64,000 bases of DNA from Adiantum capillus-veneris (lineage: Eukaryota; Streptophyta; Polypodiopsida; Polypodiales; Pteridaceae): positions 77,215,910-77,279,909 of the forward strand of contig CM043960.1 in the NCBI GenBank assembly GCA_014529385.2, written 5' to 3'. Shown here piece by piece: positions 44,140-55,899 of the stretch. The notes under the pieces are model-generated. The model did not search any database. It was given only the letters and a program-made list of their open reading frames with translations, and was not told where the DNA came from. A program made the position numbers and the translations under genes. Position 1 is the stretch's first letter. Each line of letters starts with the position of its first letter.

Positions 44140-45380
44140 TTTCTGCTAACACCTCCCTATGCGGGGCATAGAGGTATTCAACCTACTCTTTGAGAAGTAG
44201 AGACGTATTTCTACTGGCCTACCATGAACGTGGACATACAAGAGTATGTTTCAAAATGCGTAGTATGCCAAAAGACCAAGTATGATAGAGGGAAGTAACC
44301 TGGATTACTCGAGCCATTGCCTATTCCAAATTCACCATGGGAGAGTATATCCATGGATTTCATCTTTGGCTTGACCAAGTCTATTCATGGGAATACAGGA
44401 ATATGGACAATAGTCGACAGATTTAGCAAGCAAGCACACTTTATTCCTCTCAAAAAGACTATTAAGGCACATCAAGTGGAAACTCTCTTCATATCTCAAA
44501 TTTTCAAATACCATGGATTAACAACATCCATTGTGTTAGATGGAGATCCTAGAATGACCAGTAATTTTTGGGAAGGTCTCTTTGAAAATCTAGGAACAAG
44601 ATTGAATTTCTTTTCGGTGTATCACCCACAAACGGATAGCCAAAGTGAGATAGCCAATCTTACGATACTCGATTTACTCAAGACTTATGTTACCAACATA
44701 GATCAACAATGGGAAAAGTACTTACCTCTTGTAGAGTATGCCTGCAATAATACTGTACATACTTCTACAAAAAAAGCACCTTTTGAGATCATTGAGAAAA
44801 GACCTAAAAGTACCTTGCTACTCATAGTACAAGAAAGATCTTCACTGCCGATGAGTATAGCTGTGACCTACAAGAATCTTTTCAAAAGATTAAGGAGGCT
44901 ATATCCATCTCTCAACAAAGGCATAAAACTGCTGCTGACAAGCATAGAAGGGCTTTAAAGTTCAAAGAAAATGATTGGGTCCTGCTTAAGTTTCCTAAGG
45001 CTCAATTGAGGCAAACCACAAGCAAAAATCCTATAGGCCATCAAAAGTATTATGCTAAGCTAGCAAAAAGATACTATGTCCCTTTCCAAATTTTGAAGCC
45101 TATCAATGAGACGGCCTACCAACTCAAGTTGCCCAACCATTGGATCATACACAATGCTTTTCATGTGAGCCTACTCAAGCCCTACAAAGGAGAGCCACCA
45201 AGTGAACCAATTATTGAAGACCCTCCCGAATTTGAAGAACAAGAAGAGGTGCTACAACCCGAAGCTATCCTTCGGCATGAAGACAATGTACTACGACATG
45301 GTAAGATTATCCGATGGTATCTTATTAAGTTCAAAAATTATCCTTTTGAAGATGCTAGATGGATGCAAGGAATAACTTAA
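44140..45380 (+). pseudogene. pol: chromovirus (Ty3/gypsy) integrase with C-terminal chromodomain, 3' remnant
   Basis: Zinc-region residue: YYWPTMNVDIQEYVSKCVVC followed by QKTKYDRGK and a stop at about 44298. The core frame 44317-44958 has the first Asp in SMDFIFGLTKS, the second in VLDGDPRMTS and the Glu in SQSEIANLT. After a frameshift near 44950 comes ENDWVLLKFPKAQ, NAFHVSLLKPY and a chromodomain-like end (EAILRHEDNVLRHGKIIRWY, then LIKFKNYPFEDARWM). Chromodomains direct integration to marked chromatin. RT, protease, gag and both LTRs are missing here. Confidence 0.85.
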
Positions 45381-46085
45381 GGATAGTATGAACCTTGTCA
45401 ATGCTTACAATGCTACATTAGAGTAAGCAAATGTACAAATTTCTTTTAAATGACCCATGTTTTTGTCTTATAAGACTAGTTCTCGTTTTAATTATGCACA
45501 AATTTAAATAGTATGCGTGCTTAGAATCATGTTTGTGATGACGACGTCTCTCAAACACCAAGTAGAATTTGTCACTCTACTTTGGGAGAATGAAATGGAC
45601 TAAAGAGAAGACATGCTTGCGGCAGCTATGTCTCCCAAGCACCAAATGGATTAGTCATCCATCTTGGAAAGATGTTGTAGGGTAAAAAGGGATCCTCTAC
45701 CCGCTAAGTAAGATTGACTAATGCCTAAGGCTTTATCTCTTCTACCTCATAGTTGAGGACTACTATGATTTCAAGAGAGAGATAATGTCATAAAATCTAA
45801 TATCTAACCAACCCAAATGGTTTTCTCATATTAAACAAATCATTTAATGTGGGAGAATAAACGAGAACAAGGGTTAAGATATAGACATGTGCTTATAGAT
45901 CTATCTCAACACAGGGCCAATGGAAAAGGGGCCCAAATGAGAGATGGTCTACCAAAGAGCAAGGATAACCAATGGAGCGTAAGACCTTAGGGTTAGCTTC
46001 ATTGAAGACCTCCAATAATTAGTGTAAAAGTCCTTTGACCTTAGGTAAGCTAGGGTTGAGCTTGAGGTGGGAACCCGGTCCAAGC
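45381..46085. other. downstream of the chromovirus remnant, no gene recognised
   Basis: May contain degraded 3' element sequence (gtgggagaataaacgagaac at about 45849), but no LTR pair is visible. Confidence 0.4.
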
Positions 46086-46320
46086 TTAAGGTGCTTGTCG
46101 TGCTTGATGACTAATGTGCTTGAGGTGCATGATGACTGAGATGCTTGAGATGCTTGAGGTGCTTGATGATTGAGATGCTTGAGGTGCTTGTCATGCTTGA
46201 TGACTAATGTGCTTGAGGTGCTTGATGACTGAGATGCTTGAGATGCTTGAGGTGCTTGATGACTGAGATGCTTGAGATGCTTGAGGTGCTTGATGATTGA
46301 GATGCTTGTCATGCTTGAGA
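46086..46320. repeat. 12-bp-type minisatellite (tgcttgaggtgc and variants)
   Basis: About twenty irregular units of gatgcttgag/gtgcttgatgac. The His-Leu-Lys/Gln-Ala-Ser open frame on the minus strand comes from the repeat. Confidence 0.9.
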
Positions 46321-46479
46321 TTCTAGAGCTGTACTTGAGGTGAGAACCCAGCCGAGGGGCTTAAGGGCCAAGCTTGTGGTGAGAATTAGGCCCAAGGTTG
46401 AGGGACTTGAGGTGGCACAAAAGACAAAGCTAATCCCTACAAGGAGGGGGCGAGCCCTACAAGAGGGGAGATGAGAGAG

Positions 46480-46522
<43 letters not shown>
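46480..46522. repeat. (AC)n microsatellite
   Basis: A pure AC run of about 42 bp. Confidence 0.95.
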
Positions 46523-46528
<6 letters not shown>

Positions 46529-46921
46529 AAGGCATTCTTGGTACAAAGAAAGCAAAAGGAACACTTGTCAAGTTCCTCCTCATGTTGCCCTCATGGTGTG
46601 CCTGAAGCCTATTGGTTGGCCACCCAAGGGGTCCAATGATAAATTAGAAGATTTAATTAATTTCTTTTACATTTATCAAGTCCTCTTTCTCAAAGGGGAA
46701 AGGGGGACACTTGTTTCAAGGCTACCCTTGTTACTTGATTTACCTCCTTCTTGTGATTGGGTAGGCCTGGAGGGGTTCAATGAGCTTCAAGAATGAGCTA
46801 CAAGGGGGATCGACCAAGGAATCTAGGGGCTTGCTTAGGGGGTATACTCTCCCACACACTCTCACACACACTGTCATTGTGTGAAGTGAAAAGTGAAAGA
46901 GCTCCCTCTCCTTGAGGTTGA

Positions 46922-47148
46922 TGTTGGAATTAGGGTTGCAGAGAAACACACGCAGCTTGGAGAAGACGAAGGAAGCTCAAGGCACACAATAGAGAGTGTG
47001 TTACTTAGTGTGCAATGGAAAGATAGATTTCCCTAGAGTGATGGGCGTATATACAATGCACGGGGAAAAAAACCTCCTGAAGAGGGAAAAAATGCCCCGG
47101 TGGTCCTAGTGTGTTCACACACATCACTACCACATGTATATGGTAACA
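46922..47148 (-). repeat. 3' LTR, copia copy 2
   Basis: tgttgg...ggtaaca on the plus strand. A purine tract in the element's sense (tccagggggg, read on minus) flanks it at about 47150-47160. Confidence 0.95.
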
Positions 47149-47223
47149 AATCCCCCCTGGAGTGATGCGGTGAATGAGAACTGGCACATGAGTAAAGGGA
47201 AGTGCCATGCCCTAAGGACAGGA

Positions 47224-50098
47224 TCAGTTCACAAAGGGGAGTAAGCCCAAAGCTTTGCGGAAAGCTTCAAGCTTCTCACGAGACAATGCCTTTGTGAAAA
47301 GATCTGCAAGGTTGTCCTGTGTTGGCACATAAGCCAAGCTGATCTCTCCTGCTGAGAGCCTCTTCCTGATATAGTGGTAATGCACCTCAATGTGCTTTGT
47401 GCGAGCATGAAAAAATGGGTTCCGTGCAACTGCCAATGCACTCTGACTGTCAGTGTAGATAGTGTTGGCAGTGTCCTGTCCAACACCCAAATCAAGCATA
47501 AGGCGTCTGAGCCATACACACTCAACCGTAGCTGTGAAGACTTCCCTGTACTCAGCATCACAACTCAAAGTGGCCACAGTAGGTTGCTTCTTGCTCAACC
47601 ATGATATACATGAACTGCCAAGCATGAAAAAAAAAACCACTTGTGGACACTCGCGTGTCAAAACAACCAGCCCAATCTGAGTCCAAAAAAGCATGTAAGT
47701 CTGGCGGCAATGATCCACCCTTGGGATAAAACAAGTCAAGATGTAAGGTGCCACTAAGGTAGCGGAAAATCCTCTTGACAGCCTGCCAATGCTTAGACCT
47801 TGGGCTATGCATAAATCTGCTGACCTGTGAGACTGCAAACTGAATATCCGGCCTCGTGTTGCATACATAAATGAGGCAGCCAACAGTAGTTTGGTAAAGA
47901 GTGACATCAGGAGGATCTCCACCATCATGTAGACTCAACTTCAAACCTGTTTCCATGGGAGTGGCAATAGGTTTGCAATCCTCAAGTCCAAACTTACATA
48001 GCAATTTCTCTATGTAACTTTTCTGACACAAGGCAATACCACCATCACATTGCTTAAACTGTATACCCAAGTAATGATGCAACAGCCCCAAATCTTTCAT
48101 CTTGAAAGAAGCATTCAAATCAGCCTTAAATTCAGCAATATGTCTCTAATTTGGTCCAGTGATCAACAAATCATCCACATAAAGAACCACAATGAGAAGT
48201 ACATCACCCTCACGCTTTACATACAATGTGCTTTCTATTGGACTGTTACGAAAGCCTCGTTTAACCAAATGAGTGCCAGCTTTCTCATACCAAGCACGAG
48301 GAGATTGCTTCAACCCATACAAAGACTTCTTACATCTGCACACTTTGTCCTCTTGTCCTTTTATGACAAAACAGCAAGGCTGCGTTACATAAACTTCCTC
48401 AAATATGTCACCATTCAAGAAAGCAGCAACAATGTCTGATTGATGTACATCCCAACCAAAATGAGTTGCCAATGCACATAGAAAACATACAGTATTCATA
48501 CGACAAGTGGGAGCAAAAGTCTCTTCATAATCTATGCCTTTTTGCTGTGCATAACCTTTTGCAACAAGTCGAGCCTTATGGCGATCGATCTCACCATCCG
48601 GCTTGCGTTTCAACTTGTAAACCCACTTCGTACCAATGGCCTTTTTGCCAGGAGGCAAGTCACATAAAGTCCATGTGTCATTTTCTATAAGTGCATCATA
48701 TTCTGATTGCATGGCAGCCATCCAATTTTCTGAATTATGTGCTTCATCAAAAGATAGAGGCTCCTCAACATCATGTAAGCTAGACACAGCCAAATCATAA
48801 CAATCTGAAGCATAAGATGCATGGCAAGAGCCTAAACGAGTATGAATAGACAAAGGTGCATCCAATTTACTGTCACGCAAACTGTGCACCAGCCATTTTG
48901 GCATACCTCTAGCCTGCTCATTTTCAGCCCTTTCCTCATCAAGTGCATCATGTACATCTGCATCAGTAATAGGCTGATCTAAAATATTTTCAGAAATACC
49001 CATAGGTTGTACATTTGCCTCATTGGAACTTACATTTGTATTTCCACCATTGAAAAGAAGCAACAAAGTGTCATAAATGTCCTGTGAGCTTACATTACTG
49101 TCTCTAGTACACGACAGCAAGGGCTGAACAGAATCTTCCACAAACACTACATCCCGAGAAACCAAAATACGTTTTGTTTGCAGATGATACAACCTCTAAA
49201 CTTTGCTTTCAGCACTATAGTCAACAAAATTACATTTGACAGCCTTATCATCCAATTTTCTGCGCTGCACTTATGGCACCAAAGCATATGCCAAATAGCC
49301 AAAAACACGCATGTGCTCAATAAAAGTCTTTCTATCATGACATGCTTCATATGGAGTAATAGACTGCAAAGCTTTCGTACGACACCTGTTAAGTACATAA
49401 GTGGCACACATGATGGCCTCAAGCCAAAAATAATGCGGCAAAGCTTGACTTTTGACCATACATCGTGCCATTTCCGTCAGTGACCTGTTTTTTCTCTCAG
49501 CAACACCATTTTGCTGAGGTGTATAAGGCACTGTACATTGGTGTTTTATCTTACGACTAGCCAGAAATGCATTAAATTCATGAGACATATACTCCCCCCC
49601 TCGATCAGAACGGACGGTGCCCATAGTACATTTCGAGACATTTTCAGCCATAGCCAGAAATTGTTTGAAGCACATAAAAACTTCGGACTTCACTTTAAGC
49701 GGAAATACCCATGCATGCCTGGAGTAATCATCAATGAAAGTCACGAAGTACAGGTAATTGCCCAAGGATGGAGTTTGCATGGGCTCACAAACATCACTAT
49801 GCACAAGCTGCAACCTGCATGTGGCCCGAACTGAACCATCCTTTGGAAATTAAGAACGCTGCATCTTACCCAAAATACAGCCTTCACAAATATTTTTGAC
49901 AGGTGCTTCAAGAGACGGCAAAGAAGCAACCATATTAGATTTATGTAAACACAGCAAACTGGCAAAATTTAGATGACCAAAACGTGCATGCCAAAGTTTT
50001 GCATTTGAAATAGCCCTAGAATCTGCAACATCATTTGCAAAATTTTGTCCACACTTGTCATATAAAGTGAGCTTATACAGCCCACGGCACAAAAGCAA
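47224..50098 (-). pseudogene. pol: copia copy 2 pol: integrase, RT, RNase H, broken
   Basis: Minus-strand order: HHCC zinc region (LWHARFGHLNFASL, then CEGCILGK; 50098-49860), integrase core (49813-49271, with SDRGGEYMSHEF and NGVAERKNRS), linker and RT (49192-48146; catalytic LYVDDLLITG near 48170), RT end (48118-47558) and RNase H (47928-47224, ending GLLPFVN). There are stops at about 49860, 49270, 49195 and 48148 and a frame change near 47640. It keeps the zinc region that copy 1 has lost. Confidence 0.92.
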
Positions 50099-50167
50099 AA
50101 CTCAGATCATGAATTGTATGACAAGTGTGGACAAAATTTGTGGATGACAGATGTACAATTCATGATC
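50040..50167. repeat. nested inverted repeats at the gag-pol deletion junction of copy 2
   Basis: Pair one: 50040-50061 and 50118-50139 (22 bp, perfect). Pair two: 50105-50118 and 50154-50167 (14 bp, perfect). Integrase zinc-region sequence thus appears once forward and once inverted, followed by gag sequence that is also partly inverted. This fits two successive fold-back template switches. Confidence 0.9.
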
Positions 50168-51052
50168 TCAGTCCTTGGGTCATAAGTCTCCAAGTACTAG
50201 CAAAAGTCTGGTAAGAATCTGGTAAGGCATCAAGAATAGTCTGCACAAGGGAACTGTCTGAAATAACTTCACCTGCAAAAATAAGTTTCTCATTGATATC
50301 CTTGACAGTAGCAAGGAAAGTGTCCATATCATCTTCCTCATGCATAATCTTCGACTCCAGCTCTTTATGCAGCAAAGCAATTTTAGCCTCATTGCGGCTT
50401 GCATAAAGACCTGCTAGAATATCCCAAGCCTGTTTTGCAGATTTTGCTGAACGGATGTGAGGAACAATGGTGCGCTTCACAGACAATACAATCAATGCAT
50501 GAGGCTGCGCATCCTTAACATCCCAACGAGCTTGTTCTGCCGTAGGCAAAACAACTCTAACAGCTGCAATCCTTGCAGCAAGACCTGCAACATCGTCAAC
50601 ATCGCCTACATTCTCAGAACGAGGACGTACATCAATGCCCTGCACAATGTTCCAGACACCCTTTGACACTGGAACATGTTGCATCATATAAGCCCACATA
50701 GGGTAGTTGTCCCCATCCAACCTGTCCTCAACAGCAAACATCTTGAACACATCTGTGTTGTTGTTGTCAATGCATGAGGCTGAGCATCCTTAACATCCCA
50801 ACGAGCTTGTTCTGTCATAGGCAAAACAACTCTAACAGTTGCAATCCTTGCAGCAAGACCTGCAACATCGTCAACATCGCCTACATCCTCAGAACCAGGA
50901 CATACATCAATGCCCTGCACAATGTTCCAGACACCCTTTGACACTGGAACATGTTGCATCATATAAGCCCACATAGGGTAGTTGTCCCCATCCAACCTGT
51001 CCTCAACAGCAAACATCTTGAACACATCTGTGTTGTTGTTGTTGTCAGCCAT
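50160..51052 (-). pseudogene. gag: copia copy 2 gag, N-terminal part duplicated, C-terminus deleted
   Basis: The Met at 51052 (MADNNNNTDVFKMFAVEDRL) matches copy 1. The first about 90 codons are read, then the tandem repeat puts a second gag N-terminus (50750 onward) in another frame. That second copy continues through QAWDILAGLYASRNEA to STWRLMTQG and stops at about 50160. The zinc knuckle and the whole protease are missing. Confidence 0.9.
50492..51041. repeat. 275-bp tandem duplication in copy 2 gag
   Basis: tcaatgcatgaggct starts at 50492 and again at 50767. The two copies run 50492-50766 and 50767-51041 and differ at only a few sites. The junction sits in a gttgttgtt run, pointing to slippage. 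Confidence 0.92.
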
Positions 51053-51400
51053 GGTAAATGCTGCACTTGATGTGAAAACTACCCGAAAATAGGAGAAACG
51101 GAGCGGGAACAACCTATGCTATATAGCACAAACCGTAGAAGACTATAAGGCACCTGTTATGCAGAAAACGGCATTAACAAAAATTTTGCACAAAATGACG
51201 AAATAGCTTGTGCAATACTGCCTGTAGTGGAAACGGAGGCCGAAATGAGCCCAAAGCAAAATTTTGAGCAGACCAAGCTCTATGAGATCTCCCAAAATAT
51301 TTGTTGACCTGCGAACGCTTTCCAAAGCTCACTGAAATCGGAGAAAGTGAGCAGGCGTGTGCTGGAGCAGCTAGCGACTAAGCCCGGGAGGATGTGACCT

Positions 51401-51412
51401 GCTCTGATACCA
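51401..51412 (-). promoter_or_regulatory. primer-binding site, copia copy 2
   Basis: gctctgatacca on the plus strand, the complement of tggtatcagagc, 2 nt from the LTR. Confidence 0.93.
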
Positions 51413-51414
51413 AT

Positions 51415-51641
51415 TGTTGGAATTAGGGTTGCAAAGAAACACGCACAGCTTGGAGAAGACGAAGTAAGCTCAAGGCACACAATAGAGAGTGTGTTACTTA
51501 GTGTGCAATGGAAAGATAGATAGCCCTAGAGTGATGGGCGTATATACAATGCACGTGGGAAAAAACCTCCTAAAGAGGGAAAAAATGCCTCGGCGGTCCT
51601 AGTGTATTCACACACATCACTACCACATGTATATGGTAACA
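51415..51641 (-). repeat. 5' LTR, copia copy 2
   Basis: 227 bp, followed by the target duplication gttga. Confidence 0.95.
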
Positions 51642-51646
51642 GTTGA

Positions 51647-52691
51647 GAGCCTACACCAACACTCTTGGCTATGCAAATCCAACCAAGAGCCATGCTTCAA
51701 TTAAGCTTGCCATCTTCTCCATCTTCATTACTATAATTTTACGTATGCTAGCAAGAAGAGTGATGATAAGTGAGGAACTAATTCTTTCTCCTATGAAATG
51801 TTTCATCTTCATCTTCCCTACCCTCATTCCTTGCTATCTATCTCCCCCTTTGAAGGTGTTTGAGGCCTTGGGACTGAGGCTTGGGATAGTTAATGCTTTC
51901 CTCAAAGTTTATGTTATGCTCATGATGCATGAAGCTTTCCATCTTTATTGCATCACTTAGGTCACAAGGAACACAAAGATTGTATTGTAACAAGTCTCTC
52001 TTGATGGGAGAAATCATAATACAAATGCCTATTGGAAGGGGGACGGGCTCCACATAAATCCGGTCCTCAACTGTTGTTATGTTCTCTAAATTCTCTCTCT
52101 TGCAAACGTATTGTTCATGCCAAGTTAACTAAATGCTATGTTTATGTTGCTACCATCAATTATGTTTATCCGCTATATTCAGAAAGTAATTTCACAAAAG
52201 TACTCTCTTTAATCTCAAGTTAATAGGCCAATTCCATTGGAGTTCTTGTTTTTCCCAATAGCTACAATGACTTCCCTTCTTTCTGACTTGCAGGTTTCTA
52301 GACCTCCAAACTTATTTAAGGTAGCAACAATGGACAATTTGCTTGCAAATTAATAGTGCCTGGTTCTTCATGACATTTCCTCCCAAGAGTAGGCCGCTCT
52401 TGAAGTACAATATCTTTCATGTCTTATGTATCCATTTACAAATTTTTCCCACAAGGCCTCTTATAGTCGGGTAGTCCTTGAACAAGTGAGGGCTTCATTG
52501 GCGGCTTTGCATCCTTGAGCATCGTCTTGCTAGAATCTTAACCCCGATTGGAATAGCCCTACCTAGAACTTTTCATTGAAATTTTTTTCATCGCATGGGC
52601 CTTTAAGGATTCCATATGTTGCTTGCTTCCTAGTCCCACCTAGATTCTGACCATTACTTCTACCACTACTTATTAAGAGGGGAGAACCAAT
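51647..52691. other. spacer between copia copies 2 and 3, no gene recognised
   Basis: No coding motif seen. Short frames (51643-51960 and others) lack recognisable features. Confidence 0.45.
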
Positions 52692-52920
52692 TGTTGGAAA
52701 TAGGGTTGCAGGGAAACCCACACAGCTTGGAGAAGATGAAGGAAGCTCAAGGCACACAATAGGAGTAGTATTACTTAGTCTGCAATGGAAAGATAAGATA
52801 GCCCTAGAGTGATGGGCGTATATACAATGCATGGGGGGGAAAACCTCCTAGTGAGGCAAAAAATGCCCCGGTTTTCCTAAGTGTGTTCACACACATCACT
52901 ACCATATGTATATGGTAACA
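52692..52920 (-). repeat. 3' LTR, copia copy 3
   Basis: About 229 bp, tgttggaaatagg...ggtaaca. It is preceded by accaat, the same 6 nt found between PBS and 5' LTR in copy 2, which may be chance. Confidence 0.9.
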
Positions 52921-52989
52921 ACCCCCCCTGGGAGTGATGCAGTGAATGAGAGCTAGCACATAGAGTATAGGGAAGTTCCATGACATGAT

Positions 52990-55760
52990 CAGTCCACAAA
53001 GGGGAGTAAGCCCAAAGCTTTGCGGAAAGCTTCGAACTTCTCACAAGACAATGTCTTCGTGAAAAGATCTGCAAAGTTGTCCTGTGCTGGAACATATGCC
53101 AAGCTAATCTCTCATTCCTACTGAGAGCCGCTCCTTGACATAGTGGTAGTGCACCTCAATGTGCTTTGTGTAAGCATGAAAAAATGGGTTCCTCACAACT
53201 GCCAATGTGCTTTGACTATCATTGTAGATGATGTTGGCAGTGACTTGTCCAACACCCAAATTAGCCACAAGGAATCTGAGACATACACACTCAACCGTAG
53301 CTATGAAGACTTCCCTTTACTCAGCCTCACAAGTGAAAGTGGCCATAGTAGGTTGCTTCTTGCTCAACCATGCTATGCATGAACTGTCGAGAATGAAACA
53401 AACACCACTTGTAGAAACTCGCGTGTCAAAACAACCAGCCCATTTTGAGTCTAAAAAAGCATGAAAATTTGGCGGCAATGATCCCCTCTTGGGATAAAAC
53501 AACCCAAGGTGTAAATTGCCACACAAGTAGTGAAAGATCTGCTTGATAGCCTGCCAATGCTTATACCTTGGCCTATGCATAAATCTGTTGACCTGTGAGA
53601 CTACAAATTGAATATCTGGCCTTGTGTTGCATACATAAATAAAGAATTTATTGGTGAAGAGTGACATTGGTAGGATTGCCAGTATCATGAAGACTCAATT
53701 TCAAACATGTTTCCATGGGAGTGGCAATAGGTATGCAATCCTCAAGTCCAAACTAACATAGCAATGTCTCTATATAGCTTGTTTGACACAAGGCAATACC
53801 ACCATCACACTGCTTAAACTGTATGCCCAAGTAATGATGCAACAGCCCCAAATCTTTCATCTTGAAAGTATCATTCAAATCACCCTTAAATTCAACAATA
53901 TGTGTCTCATTCGGACCAATGATCAACAAAGCATCCACATATAGAACAGCAATGAGAAGTGCATCACCCTATTGCTTTAAAGACATACAAAGTGCTTTCA
54001 GTTGGAATAATATGAAAGCCTCGTTTGACCAAATGAGTGTCAGATTTCTCGTACCAAGCATGAGGAGATTGCTTCAACCCATACAAAGCTTTCTTACATT
54101 TGCACGCTTTATATTCTTTCCCTTTAATGACAAAACTACGAGGCTTCATTAGATAAACTTCCTCAAATATGTCACCATTCAAGAAAGTAGTAACAATGTC
54201 TAATTGATGTACATCCCAACCAAAATGAGTTGCCAATGCACATAGAAAATGCACAGTAGTCAAACGACAAAGTGGGAGCAAAAGTATCTTCATAATCTAT
54301 GCCTTTTTGTTGTTCATAACCCTTTGCAACAAGTCAAGCCTTATAACAATCAATCTCACCGTCCGGCTTATGTTTCAAGTTGTAAACCCAGCTCGTACCA
54401 ATGGCCTTTTTTCTAGGAGGCAAATCACATAAAGTCCATGTGTCATTTTCTATAAGTGCATCATCTTCTGATTCCATGGCAGCCATCCAAATTTTTTGAA
54501 TTTTGTGCTTCATCAAAAGACAGAGGTTTCTCACCATCACATAAGCTAGAAACAGCCAAAGCATAACAATCTAATGCATAAGATGCACGGCGAGAACCTG
54601 AATGAGTTTGACTAGACAAAGTGCATCCAATTTACTATCATGCAAAGTATGCACTAGCCATTTTGGCATGCCTCTAGCCTGCTCATTCTCAGTCTTTTCC
54701 TCATCAAGTACATCATGTACATCTGCATCAATAATAGGCTGATTTGTAACATTTTTAGAAACCCCCATAGGTTATCATTTTCCTCATTGGACTTTACATT
54801 CAAGTTTCCACCATTGAAATGAGGCAGCAAATTATCATAAATGTCATTTGAGCTTACATTAATGTATCTAGTACATGACAACAAAGGCTAAAAATAATCT
54901 TCCACAAACACCAACCTCCCATGGAACCAAGATACTCTTTGTTTGTGGATGGTACAACCTGTAACCTTTTCTTTCGGTACTATAACCAACAAAAATGCAT
55001 TTGACAGCCTTATCATCCAGTCTCGAGGCGTGCACTATGTAATCATGTTAATGTATAACATGAGTTCAAAAGGAGGAGTTTCGCAATTTAACCGAGATAC
55101 ATTAAAATAAGGGGGTTTTAAATCCAATTTTGGAAAAAAAAACCCTAAAACAAGGGGTCATTTTATTCATTCACACATGTTAAAAGAGGGTTTTTTTTAA
55201 TATCCTACAAACGCACGTTATATAGGGGGGTACAGAACAATGAACCCCCCGAGCATCCAATTTTTTGCGTTGTATTTGTGGCACCAAAGCATAATTCAAA
55301 CATCCAAAAACGTGCATGTGATCGATAGATGGCTTTCAATCATGCCATGCTTCATAAGGATTCATAGACTGCAAAGCTTTACTTGGACACATGTTAAGTA
55401 CATAAGTAGCACACATGATGGCCTCAAGCCAAAACGAATGTGGCAAAGCTTGACTCTTGACCATACATCGTGCCATCTTTGCAAGAGACATGTTTTTCCT
55501 CTTAGCAAAACCATTTTGTTGAGGTCTATACGGCACTGTACATTGGTGTTTTATCCCACGACTAGCTAGAAATGCATTAAATTCATGAGACATATACTCC
55601 TCCCCTCGATCGGAACGGAGGGTGCCCATAGTACGTTTAGAGGAATTTTCAACCATAGCTTGAAGCACATAAACACTTCAAACTTTGCTTTAAGCAGATA
55701 CACCCATGCATGCCTGGAGTAATCATCAATGAAAGTCACAAAGTAAAGGTAATTGCCCAT
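52990..55760 (-). pseudogene. pol: copia copy 3 pol fragments (integrase, RT, RNase H)
   Basis: Integrase core at 55760-55260 (TFIDDYSRHAWV, LRSDRGEEYMSHEF). Linker at 54890-54570. RT at 54560-53750, with the metal-binding YVDD region altered to VDALLIIG. RNase H-like sequence at 53690-52990 (FLDSKWAGCFDTRVSTSG). Frameshifts occur every few hundred bases. Confidence 0.88.
55020..55253. mobile_element. 234-bp insertion with CATCCA duplications in copia copy 3
   Basis: Copies 1 and 2 read straight through this point (cttatcatccaattttctg in copy 2). Here catcca is present at both 55014-55019 and 55254-55259, with 234 bp of unrelated DNA between. The insert is AT-rich, holds a telobox-like aaaccctaaaa at about 55139 and has no clear terminal inverted repeats or poly-A tail, so its class is open. 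Confidence 0.8.
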
Positions 55761-55899
55761 GGACTGGTTTACAATTTAAAGATGTTTTTGTCCCTGAACG
55801 AGTACTAGGCTTCTAATCAAATTCAGCCTCACTAATTGGAATCAAAACATTCTCCAACCCTTCAAAGACTCTATTAATAAAAAATCTTTCAACTCCATT

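Larger units (their letters stand above)
46917..51646 (-). mobile_element. Ty1/copia element, same family (copy 2), minus strand, GTTGA target duplications
   Basis: LTRs at 46922-47148 and 51415-51641 (227 bp each) differ at about 12 sites by eye (about 5%), so this copy is older than copy 1. The target duplication gttga is at 46917-46921 and 51642-51646. Gag is partly duplicated, the gag end and protease are missing, and pol is split by frameshifts and stops. Confidence 0.94.
52692..55760 (-). mobile_element. Ty1/copia element, same family (copy 3), 5'-truncated and oldest
   Basis: It has a 3' LTR at 52692-52920, then RNase H, RT and integrase on the minus strand, ending abruptly in the integrase core at about 55760. 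No gag and no second LTR are present. Substitutions, small indels and a 234-bp insertion make it the most diverged of the three copies. Confidence 0.9.

Noticed and set aside
46019-46312. His/Lys/Gln-Ala-Ser repeat protein
   Set aside because: Product of the 12-bp minisatellite, with no start context or conserved frame outside it.
52680-52697. PBS remnant left of the copy 3 LTR, implying a tandem or shared-LTR array
   Set aside because: Only accaat matches the PBS-side sequence; the rest of the tRNA complement is absent, so chance is likely.
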